A stretch of DNA of 64,000 nucleotides from Beverwykella pulmonaria (GCA_001599595.1 BCHH01000004.1:441905-505904); one strand, 5' to 3'; counted from the stretch's first letter, positions 46,611-58,087 are shown. Notes: generated by a model from the sequence alone, not told the origin. Numbers and translations are program-made.

Positions 46611-47505
46611 GCCAAATTCTTTTCTCTCCTTCCGTCTGAGCTTTCCTGTATTCGTCGGCTAATCGCTGACATGCACGCCTGTATATCTTGTTTTGCTGTT
46701 CGCGGACGGCTAGAGGTGTGGTACTCATGATTAGATGAGTGACGGATGGCTCGGGTTAATGATATATTCTTGTTTCGTTCAATACTCGTCACTTTTGCGC
46801 CAAATGTGCAGTTGTCTGACAATCGTTACTTGAGGCTGTCTTTCCCTCTGGGATTGGATTCTGCCATTATGGCTTCATCCTAGCCCAGCCCGTGACATGC
46901 CATTCATCTTTAATAAGCGTTCCAAGCCAACGGCTACCAACATTTGCAAACATCAAATTCCCGCACTTCGGGAAAAGCATAGCTCCTCTGCCTGGAGCGC
47001 GGCAGTTTTGTGATATACGTTTGCTCAAAGGAACTTTCCCCCCATTGTACATAGAAGCTAAAAGAATTGGACTTGCGGTTTCAAGTTAATGTTTGTAGGA
47101 CGATGTGTTAAACGGAATGGCATGTTGATCTAGGGCTGGAAAAAAAGGCCATGGGCCACAGGTCAAAAGCCTACCCATTGCCAGCCCGCCGACTCACTGT
47201 TGATAGGCGATCGTGATACTTTCTTCATGCGTAGCATTCGACATTAACAGTAGGAAGGGAAGAAGGCAGACGGAAGCATGCAGATATGTGAAGGAGTTTC
47301 CTCTGAAAATCCAATGTCAGACGGAGAATATAGGTATGCATTTTGACGTTTCGACATGCGGGTTCCGCTCGCATGTGGAAACGCTCAAGGTTCGACGCCA
47401 CCGCTGATCCGCACAAGCAAACACCTCGCCCTGCATCTATCCAATCCCCAGATATACAATGCGAACACAGCGCCCCTCTTCGTCCCCCTTGCACTCTACG
47501 AATCT
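46611..47505. other. Convergent 3' region, bZIP gene / dynein light chain
   Basis: About 900 bases between two facing stops. Nothing beyond 3' UTR sequence is recognised. Confidence 0.5.
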
Positions 47506-48067
47506 CTACAAAGCAATCCAGGTAATGCTAATGACAATATCCATTCCGATCTTCTCGGCGCCGTCCCACTTGTACGTGTATGTTCCGTCCTTTTCATTGT
47601 TCCAGTACGCACCCACGGCGCTGTGCATGCCGCGACGGCCCGAGGCTTGCGATTCGGAGGGCGACCCGATGTGCTGGATGATGGTACTGTTGGTGATGTA
47701 TTTGTAGGCGGGGACTTTGTCTTCGCCTGTGCTGGTCTTCTCAATGAGGGATTGGAGGATGGTGTTCTGAGTTGAAAGGGTTAGGCTTTGTAGAGAAGGG
47801 TGTTGAAAGAAGGTCGCGTGCGTTGGTACGGGGGGTGGGACATACGATGATTTGTGTGTTCCATTCTGTCACAGAGGCGTGCTCATACTTCGCTGCTGAG
47901 CCGAGGGCCGTTTCGCAGGCCTAAGATATGTGTGAGCTGGTGAGTGGGTGGATGAGCGAGAGCTGCCTACGCTCTTGACGATCTGTTCGAGCTCTTCCGT
48001 TGGCAGAGGGGACTAGTAAAAGTTAGTTTCCTCTCTATCAACACGATAAGACGGTCCTTACAGCCAT
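47506..48067 (-). CDS. Tctex-type dynein light chain
   Basis: Light chain of cytoplasmic dynein that dimerises on the intermediate chain in microtubule transport. Four exons (48067-48062, 48012-47971, 47920-47846, 47766-47506) give 127 residues. The first exon is only six bases (ATG GCT). The spliced protein starts MASPLPTEELEQIVKSACETAL and ends with the diagnostic block GMHSAVGAYWNNEKDGTYTYKWDGAEKIGMDIVISITW followed by IAL; middle parts include EWNTQIINTILQSLIEK and YKYITNSTIIQ. Introns are 49-79 nt with good acceptors. Length fits the family. Confidence 0.9.
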
Positions 48068-48504
48068 TGTCAACGCGTGAATTGAAATGTAGCGGTCGGT
48101 AGAGTATGTGGCGTTGTGGGTCGTAAGGTTTATCGAAAGTGAAAGCAGACGGTGTGGTGTTTACACTGGTTGTTGTGCTACACACGACGCAAAGTCTGGC
48201 GCTCGTTGCCGTCACGTGGGCGGGCCAATTCTATCTAGCGAGCGTCCGGTCGATTGATTGGGTGCGCCCGACCGATCAGGGCCCAGCGTTTAGGAACGTG
48301 CGTGTTGACCATGGCTCCCGCAGCAGCGCAAAGGCTTGATTTCTTCACCACTGTCCCACTCCCTCCTCTATACTCTCTACTATCTCCTCTCGAGCTGTAT
48401 CGTAGCTATACAAGCACATTTACGGCTACGTATACGACAATTGAGCTTCCTGCACTCCCCCTTTCTGTCTTTTGAGAGCTTGCGGGGTTAAGCGTGATAC
48501 CGTC
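48068..48504. promoter_or_regulatory. Divergent promoter dynein light chain (-) / VTC1 (+) with Pho4-type site
   Basis: 437 bases. CACGTGGG at 48213-48220, about 285 bases before the VTC1 start, is the high-affinity Pho4/NUC-1/PalcA site of phosphate-starvation genes. A CCAAT box lies a few bases downstream (about 48225-48229). Confidence 0.65.
48213..48220 (+). promoter_or_regulatory. Candidate Pho4-type E-box CACGTGGG
   Basis: Exact CACGTGGG. VTC genes are known PHO-regulon members in yeast; function here is inferred. Confidence 0.55.
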
Positions 48505-48952
48505 ATGTCGTCCCAGCCTCTCCTCCAGACAGCTCCCGGTCCGCACCAACCCTCTCCCTCCCTCTCCCTCCTCAATTGCCCTCTAACCCCCGATCCCAGG
48601 CAAGCGCATCGCGCTCCCAACCCGCGTCGAGCCCAAAGTCTTCTTCGCCAATGAGCGCACCTTCCTTTCATGGCTCAACTTCACCGTCATCCTCGGCGGC
48701 CTCGCAATTGGACTCCTCAATTTCGGCGATAAGGTCGGCCAGATCAGCGCCGCCCTCTTCACCTTCGTCGCCATGGCCGCGATGATATATGCGTTGTTTA
48801 CGTTCCATTGGAGGGCGAAGAGTATTCGCCAGCGCGGGCAGGGTGGGTTCGATGATAGAATGGGGCCTACGATTCTGGCGATTGCGCTGTTTTGTGCAGT
48901 CATTACCAATTTTGTGCTTCGGATTACGGGGGCGGGGGCGAGCCATAAATGA
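48505..48952 (+). CDS. VTC1: Vacuolar transporter chaperone subunit Vtc1
   Basis: Small membrane subunit of the VTC complex, which makes polyphosphate from ATP at the vacuole membrane and passes it through a channel of Vtc1 and partner helices. Two exons (48505-48538, 48600-48952; intron 61 nt with CTCTAAC branch) give 128 residues, near the yeast length. Sequence: [20 protein letters not shown], then [20 protein letters not shown] with the conserved ERTFLSW of the DUF202 domain, and three membrane helices (about 37-57, 63-81, 100-121). [11 protein letters not shown] precedes the last helix. It is the second VTC-machinery gene in the window. Confidence 0.95.
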
Positions 48953-50029
48953 GGGGTTGGCACCCAGTGGTTCATTCGAGCTCGAAGGGCAGCATGGATG
49001 TGACCGCTGGGTTTGATACGACTGGGATGTCGAATTGATCTCTACGACGCTGGAGGTGGCAGAGGATGAGAGTGTCGGATCGTGTGAGACCTGTATGCAT
49101 CATTCTTTTTCAATTGTACATTTACATTGTGGATCGTGGAGCGTAGATCAGCACTGCAGTACTCCGATTAGAATCGGAATATGTTAGTTCCCTGAGCCTG
49201 CAAATGATTACATAGGATGGTAGTAGGCGAGAAAGCAACCCAGTTGCCAAATTGCTGACTTGTATTCGAGATATGCTTTCACCTAGATATATTCTGCGCT
49301 CTTCCTACAAGTGTATCTTTCAAATTGGTTAGCCTATGCAGCGAGTGTACGATCTTTAACTCTCCAGTTTTAAAACACATTTCGAGATAAAGCGCTATAT
49401 CAGCGCTTAGCAAGGCTTCCAATCAGGGGTTCTCGTCGTCGCTGATAGGAGATGTTGCGGGCTCAAGTCGGAGTTTTACTCATCAGCGAACCGTATAAGA
49501 GAATAAAGCAGAGTAGCTGGACATGCGATTTATTGTCTACTGCTAGGTCCTTTCTTTAGAAAATCTTCTACTCGACCATAACATCGCCATTGTGTCAGGC
49601 TTGAAATAGATTGGTGCTTCATCGGCGTGCTTGTCTTATCTTGGGGCATGGTAGCCCAGATCATGTCCACCTTCCACCTTTACTAGCAAAACAGTGTTCT
49701 CCACCGAGAAATTACCCATATTTATGCCCATCTCGGTACGTTGGCAAACCAGGCGATGAGCCAGTTGTTTCCAAGGTTACGTCTAGCTCAATAGGCATGC
49801 AGCTGATGCGGCCCGACTCTCTCCAGCTCCCTCACCGTTTAGTGTAGGTGGAGTAGCGTGGCGGGGAAGGCAGGAGCCTTCGAGTGGGCCTTGTAGGCAG
49901 AGCAGCCTTCTAGGCATCGCCTGCTCGCTTGTGTGCACCACCATCTGCCTTTTACTCGTAGTGTAATGCTCAGCGGTTAACTCCAGTCTACGACTCGTCA
50001 AATACTCCCTCCTCATCATCACCAGGCCA
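48953..50029. other. Convergent 3' region, VTC1 / CorA-like gene
   Basis: About 1.1 kb. No coding signal beyond short random frames. Confidence 0.5.
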
Positions 50030-51850
50030 TCATCCTTTTTTCCCCACGTGCCACCATCTCAGAGATCCGCCCGCCTCGTCCCTCCACCTCTCAAACTCTT
50101 TTAGTGACCGCGCGCGGCCGCCCACTCTCTGCCCATCCACCAGTGTCGTCTCTGTATCCCGCCTCTTCTCGATACCAATCACCGCCTCGCCGCCTTGCTC
50201 AGGATCAATACCAAACTGTTTCATCATCTTCCTGTTCTGAATCCAAGAAAATAGAACCCAGGCGACCAGCACGATGAAGGTCAAAATTCCAGTAAGCATG
50301 AAGTACACCCATATATAGCCCGATACCGTCTTGCTGTGTCCTGAATCTGTATTGGTGCCGTCGGCATTTGGACTCGGCGTCGGATCGCTACTTCCCCAGT
50401 CGAACATACCAGTCGAGAATACAGTCGCGACGAAAGTCCCGGGTAGGAAGATTAGGGTTACGGCAGCGATGATGCGCATATCAGTGCTGTCGCGTCGAGT
50501 CAGGATCGCGATGCGGCGGGAGTCAGATGCGATCTGGCAGGAAGAATTTGCCGCTAGGATGTTGAGGCGGTTGTCCTTCTGGCCTATGAGGGAGTATATC
50601 TTGGACTGTCTGTCAGCTCGGGGTTGGACCAAGGGAGGAGGAAACGTACAGTCTGGACCTGGGCATTGATGCTGCGTTCGAGATACTGACACTTCTGCTC
50701 TGCAGCAAGCAAGCTTTCTTTTACGAATGCGAGTCTCTCGTGGAACATATTCTCGACTCGGGCCTGCGAGCTCCCACTCGTGCTTTCGATATTGGTTATG
50801 CCACTCGCCAGCATCTCCCCAACGGTACCAACAACGCGCCCTTGAATCCCAACGAATCCTCGCTGCGCTGCAACCCAGTCGCTCAGACACGTCAACCTCA
50901 ACATCACTGCATCAAGGTCCAAATCATATCTATCCTTCTCCCGTCCTCCAATACTGGTCCTTCCACCGACCACCGCACTCTTGAGCGAGTTAAACCGGTC
51001 CATGCCTGTCTGCTGCTGTATCTGACTAAGCAATTTTATGCGAACTTTGAGAAGAGATGAGGTGTCATCGGTTGCTAAATCCAAAAGGATGATTGGCAGA
51101 AGCAGCGGGTGCGTTGATAGTAACTGCGAGGATGTGACAGCTGGCGAGGAGAGATATGAGTGCACGAGATCAATCTCGGTAGCTGTGAGCCCGACAATAA
51201 GAGCGTAGGTGGTGTGTGTTGTAGGATCAAAGGTCAGCAGAAGTGTGTAGTCCCATGTCCAGTCTACATCGCCTCTAACCAGTAAGCACTTCGATTCATC
51301 TGATATCGGATTTATATTCCCCCTGTATTGTTCCTGATACAAAGATGCTTCGGTGGACAAGTATTCTGATGGAGGACAATTCGGAGCCACGGCGCACTGG
51401 GTTACGATTGACAACTTCTGCGCCACAGCACGGAGGAATGTGGACGGGATGCGCCATGCCTGGGCCAGAGAGCAATATGTCGATCGAGAGAAAGGAAGTT
51501 TGCCGCTTAAAGGTTTGCCGGAGGGTTTCGGCGAGAGCAGAACTCTTAGTCCGGCCTGGATTGGCCCATTCGCAGAGCGTTCCTAAGCAAAGTTAACATC
51601 CAGCAGCGAATGCCACGTAAATATGAATACATACCTCGTTGACCCAACCCGCTATCTCTTTCCCTTTCAATTCCCCGGATCGATATATGGGCTTGCGATT
51701 ATCCTGTCCAGCTTTAGAATAAAGAACAGACTTTGGGAAGGGGTAGTTTAGGCGTACACCACAATCCCAAATCTCTACAAACCGATGCCCATTCCGCTCC
51801 GCAAACCTCTCTTCGCATTCCAGCAGTCTATCAGAGCAGAGATCGAACAT
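50030..51850 (-). CDS. CorA-like membrane protein
   Basis: Fungal CorA-like (Mg2+ transporter superfamily) protein. Three exons (51850-51635, 51582-50650, 50605-50030) give 574 residues. The large N-terminal part is soluble and mixed alpha/beta. Before the membrane part comes a long helix, FHERLAFVKESLLAAEQKCQYLERSI then SLIGQKDNRLNILAANSS, typical of the CorA stalk. It ends in two membrane helices: one at MRIIAAVTLIFLPGTFVATVFSTGMF and one at YIWVYFMLTGILTFIVLVAWVLF. The classical GMN after helix 1 is replaced by STGMF, so magnesium transport is not assured; many filamentous-fungal relatives are of unknown role. Introns are 52 and 44 nt. The C-terminal tail (about 60 residues) is cytosolic-type, ending RWWHVGKKG. 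Confidence 0.8.
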
Positions 51851-52589
51851 GTTGCGCTATCACTAATGACGAATCACATTCAGTACACCTAATCAACTAG
51901 TGTAGAATGCGAGCATAGAAATAAGCACGATCCGGTGAGCGCAAAGGGCAAGGCGAATAACAACGTGGGGCTCAGTTTCCTTTTTATGGACCGTAGTGCA
52001 ATGCATGAATGGATGAAAATGTGGGTGAGACTAGGCAGCGAGCAAGCGGATTGGTGAAATGAGGGGTACAGATGGGATCGTGTGGCTGAGACCTAGGCGG
52101 AACGAAACGAGGCGCAGCAGAAGGAATGGTGAGACAGGGGTTCGGAGCCAACCTATGTGAGGATCACGATAATCTGCGATGCATGTGGGACAATTGCAAG
52201 AGAAGAGAAGTGCGTGGATGGACGAGTGATGGAATTGGTATCGAGCGCTGAAGTGTACAATTTGGAAGGTGTTAAAGCGGACCGGTGTAATTTGTAGTAG
52301 GAAAGAGAGGCCGTTAAAAAGGTCGAGACAAGAAGGCCGTACAAACAACACACTAGAATAGCAGTGAAAAGTCGAAACAGCAGTCGAATGAAAACATGAA
52401 GAAACGCCGGAAACAACAGGATATCGTTCGCTGTCCTCTGCACCAAAACCCCCACGGTACCACTCCAGCGCCAATACTTCGGAATATAACGCGAAAGTGC
52501 ATTTCGAAGATGCAGAAGGGCGGAGAAAGAGTAAATATGTACTCTTGCCATCCGCCTGAACTTGTTTGACTGTGTTCATGGTCAACAAT
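51851..52589. other. Intergenic between CorA-like promoter and Cys-rich orphan 3' end
   Basis: About 740 bases. A 317-codon open frame (52984-52031, -) runs across this stretch and overlaps the next gene in another frame; it has no motif and biased composition. Confidence 0.45.
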
Positions 52590-53735
52590 TCATTCTTCTC
52601 CGTCGCTCTTTCCCGAAAACACCTTCCCCCACCCCTTCTTAACGTGATCCGAGATACTGAAATCATTAAACAACCAGCTATTTGCATGCCGTCCATAGTA
52701 CTGAAACTCCTTGTGGCTCTTTGAGCTCTCGTTCGTTCCCCTCCGGCGCCTAATATTCGGCTTCGAGAACTCCCCCTGCTCGACCTCGACCGGCTCTCTA
52801 TTCGTAGTAGGCGCAAAGACCGTGCGCAGGACCTCGAGCCTCGACACCTCGTTGCTCCCCATTGTCGAAATTGTCTTGCTCTTGCAGAAAGGTGGGAGTC
52901 GGGCGAAGACGTTGTTTGAGGAGTCGTCAGAGGAGGTGGTTCCTGTGGTTCGGGTTCGGGTGATTCGAGAGACATAGTCGGCATCGTTGGGTGTGGAGGA
53001 GGACTTTTGGATGCGTTGAAGTTGAAAGGTTAGATCTCGAGAGTCTAGCTTGGTGGTGGTGGCGTAGTCATTCATCGCCTGTGGTCGCTTGATGTGGACG
53101 GATTGTTTGCTTCGACCGGATATGAACTGGCGGTTCTTGTGGCGGTCTTGACGAAGAGGTTTGTCGTTGTCGAGTTTGACCCGCTTGGACTGAGGGCTTG
53201 CTGAGGGATGTGTAGCTGATGACGTTGACGTTGATGTTGATGTTGATGCGCTGGAGGCTGGTTCTTGGTGTTGGAGTTGGCTGTCAACGGCCGATGAGAA
53301 CGACGATTCTTGGAAGAAGACGTTGGAATTCGGATTCTGTGCTCGTAAGTGGACTCGATCAAATGTGGATGGACGGCCTTCTATAAATCTTTCTTCAACA
53401 CTGTTGCCAAGATCAGTATTCTGAGCAATGACAAGGTTCAACACCGTGTTTTCCGCTTGTAGTTCTGTAAGTGGGTCACCGGTAGAGATATCACCAAGAA
53501 TATCTTGGCAGGAATATGCTGGTGGTAGCAAGTGACTTCCTATGCCCACCAGACTGGTGTTTGTCCGGCTACTCGGAAGCACACAAACCTCTGTGCACTT
53601 TTCGCAGCCAGTGTGGGAACAGCGCCGGCACTGGAACAACGCTGGGGCTACGAATCTTGTGCCACACTGGTGACAAAGTCTCTGAGCTAAGGCGCTGGGC
53701 GGGCTGGGAAGCAGGGTCCCGCGACGCTGTCTCAT
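52590..53735 (-). CDS. Fungal protein with N-terminal Cys-rich zinc motif
   Basis: A single exon of 381 residues. The N-terminus has a treble-clef-like zinc motif, CHQCGTRFVAPALFQCRRC then GCEKCTEVC (about 21-51). The remainder is disordered, with a Ser/Thr repeat (SASTSTSTSTSS), a basic patch (QSKRVKLDNDKPLRQDRHKNR) and a more ordered end (FQYYGRHANSWLFNDFSISDHVKKGWGKVF). The conserved C-terminal segment and the zinc head suggest a real, probably nuclear protein. I do not recognise a family. The start lies 65 bases downstream of the kinase stop on the same strand. Confidence 0.65.
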   Translation of the reverse strand: MRQRRGTLLPSPPSALAQRLCHQCGTRFVAPALFQCRRCSHTGCEKCTEVCVLPSSRTNTSLVGIGSHLLPPAYSCQDILGDISTGDPLTELQAENTVLNLVIAQNTDLGNSVEERFIEGRPSTFDRVHLRAQNPNSNVFFQESSFSSAVDSQLQHQEPASSASTSTSTSTSSATHPSASPQSKRVKLDNDKPLRQDRHKNRQFISGRSKQSVHIKRPQAMNDYATTTKLDSRDLTFQLQRIQKSSSTPNDADYVSRITRTRTTGTTSSDDSSNNVFARLPPFCKSKTISTMGSNEVSRLEVLRTVFAPTTNREPVEVEQGEFSKPNIRRRRGTNESSKSHKEFQYYGRHANSWLFNDFSISDHVKKGWGKVFSGKSDGEE

Positions 53736-53799
53736 CCCGACTTTTCCGACGATGTTCTAAAAGAAGATTAGTGGGGCTTGGCGGCTTCGTATATGGGCA

Positions 53800-55200
53800 T
53801 CAAACCGTTGTGTGAGCCACATGCACTAAGGCCTGAGACTGATGTGTGCTTGTAGGCACAGACATGGACACCGGATATAAAGAGAAGTCATTGTAAGCTG
53901 GTGGTGGGGTTTGAAAGATAAAAGGATCGGTGACCAGATTAGGCATTTTAATATCGAGCGTGGGGTGCTCATACTCAGCAAGGATATCGAAGAGTCCGAG
54001 TAAGGCCGACGAACGCTTCTTCTTGACACTGCAAGCACAGGGATGTAGTATGGGCCTTTGGTTCGTGGATATGATGCAAGAGTCGGATGGGGTGGACTTC
54101 GGCTCTTCCTTCTCGTCTGGTGCAGCCTCGTCCTCTGTCTCCACATCGAAGGGTGGCGTTTGCCCACTCGATGCCGCGTTCCCGGATAATGCATCTCTGA
54201 GTGGATATGCTTCTTGAGAAGGCCGGTTGATGCGAGAGAGGGGCAAGCTTGACGGAATGACCTTCTCTTCCACATTTATAGTCTCTAGCTCCTCGATACG
54301 CGGAGGGCCAAACGTACAGGTTCGACAACTTGTGGCGTTGCCGTCTTGTAATGCTTGCCGAACCTGCCCGAGAAGAAGAATGGCTGAAGGTCGGAGGTCG
54401 ATCCTATTTTGTAGCATGCACTCGCAGATATCCCAAAGCTTTCGCGTCGTTGAAGTTGAGTTTGGTCGCATGAGAGAGATCCAAGAAAGAAGCTTCCCAT
54501 GGGCCCTGTAGTAGGCAAGCGGATCTCGTGGTGCACTTCTCTTACGCTTCGTGAATCCTAAATGCCGGTGGAGATCTTTGTAGCTCTTGCCTTGCACGAA
54601 TGAAAGCACTTCAAGCACCACACACCCCAGCGAGAAGATGTCGGCTTTTCGCCCGTGGGGAAGTCGTTCAGCTATCTCCAATGGTGCATAAAGTGGTGTC
54701 GAAGGACTGATGCTCGAAGAGGTCGAGTCTGACTCAGACACCAGGCGCGAGATGCCGAAATCTGTTATGAATATCTCGGATCCTCTCAACAACAAGTTCT
54801 TGGGTTTGAGATCTGCGTGTCGAATGTTTTGCGAGTGTATATATGACAGGGCCGAAGACAAGCAACCAATCCAGACATGGGCATGATCGAGGTTATTCTC
54901 AGACTTGACAGGCGCAACAAGGAAGTCCTGAAGTGTTGAATGCGCGACTGGGCTCATAACCAGATTTAGTGCCGAGTTTTGGTAGTACGCAGCGACAAAT
55001 TTGACAATGTGTGGATGGGTCAAGCTCTTCAGAATGGCAATCTCCAAGGGAAAAGATCTATGCCTAGATCGCTTGCGTGCATAGACTCTTCCGGAGATGT
55101 GTTCTTGAACAGTATCCACAGATCCGTGTGAGCCGTGACCGAGAAAGGTCAAGGGTACATTACTTTCTCGGTGAACAGCACCTTGGCATGGTTTCGCCAT
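53800..55200 (-). CDS. Serine/threonine protein kinase
   Basis: A single exon of 466 residues; kinase domain about 16-290. Glycine loop GHGSHGSV (21-28), catalytic Lys K43 in YARKRS, helix-C Glu E53, catalytic loop HADLKPKN (128-135) with Asp130, Lys132 and Asn135 kept, and DFG at 147-149. The HRD arginine is replaced by alanine, so control through activation-loop phosphorylation of the usual RD type is unlikely. The APE motif is degenerate (YAPLEIAE), while DIFSLGCVVLEVL in subdomain IX is intact. The C-terminal 170 residues are disordered, ending with a possible short conserved tail. All ATP-binding residues are present, so it should be active. The substrate is unknown; this looks like a filamentous-fungal kinase, not a yeast orthologue. 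Confidence 0.82.
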   Translation of the reverse strand: MAKPCQGAVHRESNVPLTFLGHGSHGSVDTVQEHISGRVYARKRSRHRSFPLEIAILKSLTHPHIVKFVAAYYQNSALNLVMSPVAHSTLQDFLVAPVKSENNLDHAHVWIGCLSSALSYIHSQNIRHADLKPKNLLLRGSEIFITDFGISRLVSESDSTSSSISPSTPLYAPLEIAERLPHGRKADIFSLGCVVLEVLSFVQGKSYKDLHRHLGFTKRKRSAPRDPLAYYRAHGKLLSWISLMRPNSTSTTRKLWDICECMLQNRIDLRPSAILLLGQVRQALQDGNATSCRTCTFGPPRIEELETINVEEKVIPSSLPLSRINRPSQEAYPLRDALSGNAASSGQTPPFDVETEDEAAPDEKEEPKSTPSDSCIISTNQRPILHPCACSVKKKRSSALLGLFDILAEYEHPTLDIKMPNLVTDPFIFQTPPPAYNDFSLYPVSMSVPTSTHQSQALVHVAHTTV

Positions 55201-55269
55201 GTTTGAGAATGTTTGGATAGGGGCACTGTTTGATTCAGTTAGAAAGGCAAAGGCAGAGGTAAGGGTTAC

Positions 55270-57309
55270 CTACAACACAAGGCTAGAAAAGCCCAGAGAC
55301 GCCCGCAGGCCTGTATTCGTGTCCGCTAGTCTCTGTTGAGAAGAGTCTAGGTGAAGGAGAATGTTTCTCATCATGATCGTCTTTCTATCATCGTAGGAGA
55401 AACCAGTGGTCCTACCGAGAGAATGTATGGAAAAGCCCATACTAGAGTATGATTCATATGAACTGTTCTCCTCAGCACTGGCTCCTCCCTGGCCAACACC
55501 AGTGTCTCTGTATGCGGGTGGACCACTCGCAGAGCTAGACCCTCCACCTGAACCTCCGGTTGGATCTCTCCTGTTGAAGCCTAAATCAGGGCCATCATGA
55601 TCGCTATCTTCATCATCCGACGAATCATCTGACTCAGAAAGATTGTCGAGGTTGCTGTCCTCTTCGTCAGATGTAGTATCGACCCTTTCCACCAACTTGG
55701 GGCATGTAGGTGCTCCTTGAGATCCACGAATATTGTCATCTTCAAAGTGGGTAAGAATATGTTTACACCTGTTATCCCAATTGTCTGACACTTCGAGGCA
55801 TATTGGGCATTTGGGATCAAAGTAGGCGTGAAAATCTACCTTTGAAGTTTCCAGGACGTCAACTGGATCAAGAGCCTTGTGTGAAGTTTTGGCATGCCTC
55901 AAAAACTTGTCTCTCCGGTTCACAAGAAAAGGATTTTCAAATTCAGTCTGGCGACAAAGATGGCATAACCATAGTTCCTGTGGTTCATGGGTCTCTTCAT
56001 GGCGTCTCCAATCAAAAGGACGCTTGGTTCGATATCCACAACCAAATGTGCATTTCAATGGCCCTTCGTTGACCTTCCGACGACCATCACTCTGAGGTCG
56101 ACGTCGGTGACAAGCGAGCACATACTTCTCCACCAAGTCAAGAGTAGCGGCAGGTAAGTGTTGGTTTGCCCGAGTGAACGAGTATCCTGGGACAGACGAC
56201 GTTGCTTGATTAGTAAAAGCTGGAGAACCTGGGGGTTGAAAGGAATTCGTCGATCGGATTGGAATAGTAGTACTGAAATTTTGTTGGATATAGTCTATGA
56301 TTGGCTGTGGAGGCGATGATATGAGTGTAGCCAGCGCGTTGACGTCCTCAATGGCCAGGGAAGAACGAGACCCCCGATTAGCGAAACCTTCATGCCACTG
56401 CCGAATAAAAATCTGTTGCTTTTTCGTCAATATTGATGTTTCTGCCTGCGATAACAAAGGGCGGCTGGAAACTCGCACTGCCTGAAAGTTTGGGGATCCT
56501 GCGCTACTATGTGTATTGAATACATTAGGAGAGTGGCGGTGGTTGGACCTGGATCGTTCGTGTCGCCTGTTCAACTTTGCAATCTTTATTGACCGTTGCG
56601 GATCCTCGCTGGAGTGAAAGCCATGAGATAACTGAGCATCGCGAGACCTTTTGCCAGTGACAGCCGGTGGCACAGCCTGATGTGGAATCCTATTCTGTAA
56701 CGGAGATATGTTGGACTGAATATACTCAAGTTGATGCCCATCATGTTCTTCAGTTGGTCGCATATAGATAATTTGGAAGTCTTGCGGGTCGATCTCGGAG
56801 TGTGGTAAATAGATCGATGGCTGTACGCTATCGGGAACGTTTGAGGTGTGTCGATTTGTGGGCTGTGTCGATGTGTGGTAGCCAGAATCATGGGTGTCTG
56901 TATCGAATTTGTTCTGATTTTATGTTAGTATATTCGTGAGTTCATAGCGACTAGGTTCTGGGCGCAGTATTTGCACTGTTATCGAACTCGGTCAGGTGGA
57001 GCTGCTCAGGCAGGAAAGGCAGCTCACCAAATCTTCCGAATTTATGTGCCAATTGTCTCCTTCGGGTATTTCGTCTGAGGCTAACGGTTGGAGAGGGTAT
57101 GAGCTCACAAAAACTAAGGATCCAGGTTCCAAGAAGTGGAAGTCATCGTCGTCGACAGCCTCGTCAGCACGGCGCGGGGCAGAAGGTTGATGGAAACTTC
57201 CGGGAGCAGGATCGGGCATCCAATGGTAGCCACCCGTGGCCTGGTCTGATTGGTCTCTGTTGCCTGAAGTTGGCTCGTAGAAAGCGTAATGTCCACCTTG
57301 GTGCTCCAT
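55270..57309 (-). CDS. C2H2-type zinc-finger protein
   Basis: Two exons (57309-57028, 56913-55270) give 641 residues; the intron is 114 nt, with a CTAAC branch and TCAG acceptor, and joins NSEDL to NKFDTDTHDSGY. The N-terminal half is disordered. About residues 230-285 contain FIRQWHEGFANRG then EDVNALATLISSPPQPIIDYIQQNF, a helical block resembling the homeobox-like segment of some fungal regulators. The finger block reads CTFGCGYRTKRPFDWRRHEETH, LWLCHLCRQTEF, FLRHAKTSH and CPICLEVSDNWDNRCKHILTH. An acidic stretch (SDEEDSNLDNLSESDDSSDDEDSDHD) follows. The frame is also open upstream to 57600, so the start could be earlier. It is a probable nuclear regulator; target unknown. Confidence 0.7.
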
Positions 57310-58087
57310 TACCGAGAGTTTGTCGAGAGAGTTGAAGCCTAGGTAGGATGGCAAACAGAGAGGAGGGTATCTCCACTGAAGCTGACCGGAACTTGCGCTC
57401 AGGGCAAAGAATGCGGACACCGTATTGTTGCAGAAAGCTTCTGTGAAGCAAAGGAGCAACTCTGTTCTTTTTACGCTTGAATCTCTCCGCCCAACGCCCT
57501 CACTGAAAGCCCGATGATGAGACGCATCAGATCGGCTTGCCCTAGGTGTGGCATTGTCAGAGGAGGACACCGGAGAAGGACGCGGTGTCCTTTCGAGCAA
57601 TATGCACTGGAGGCTGCAGGGTTGACGAGATTACAGCGGGAGGGGCGTTCGAAAAGCCTTGCGAGTGGTCAAGCAGGGATATCATAGAGGACTACAAAAT
57701 GGGTTTATAGCGACAGTGATTGTTGATGATTGAGGCTCCGTACTTCTATCGTGATCTGGTCCATGAAGAACTGCCCCTATCAGATTACCACCTTGGCCTG
57801 CCATTTCCCCTAACTCTTGAATCATGAAACTGAGTCTGTTGATCGCAGAGTGATCATATTTTAAGATGCGCTGTCCTTGTTTTCCATCTTCTATTTCGGT
57901 TGGTTGGGGAAAGTCGCTAATCATGCAGACACGCTGGCTCTAGGCAACCACCACCTCGCGTAATGTAAGAGGCCGCCTCGGATATTCTCGAAGCCTCACT
58001 TCTTTCCAGGCAAACCTGGCTGCAAATTTGGGGCTTTCGGAAGAGTTGTAATCTGATTGGTTGGCATGTGAAATTATGTAGGACGTG
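57310..58087. other. Intergenic between C2H2 gene start and ALG10 stop
   Basis: About 780 bases. It should hold the promoter of the C2H2 gene and the ALG10 3' UTR. An 80-codon frame (57924-57682, -) starting MISDFPQPTEIEDG has reasonable composition but no motif, and could be a small gene or an upstream ORF. Confidence 0.45.

Noticed and set aside
52031..52984. 317-codon open frame on the minus strand
   Set aside because: Overlaps the Cys-rich 381-residue gene in another frame and runs into non-coding sequence; no domain and strongly biased Ser/Arg/Leu content.
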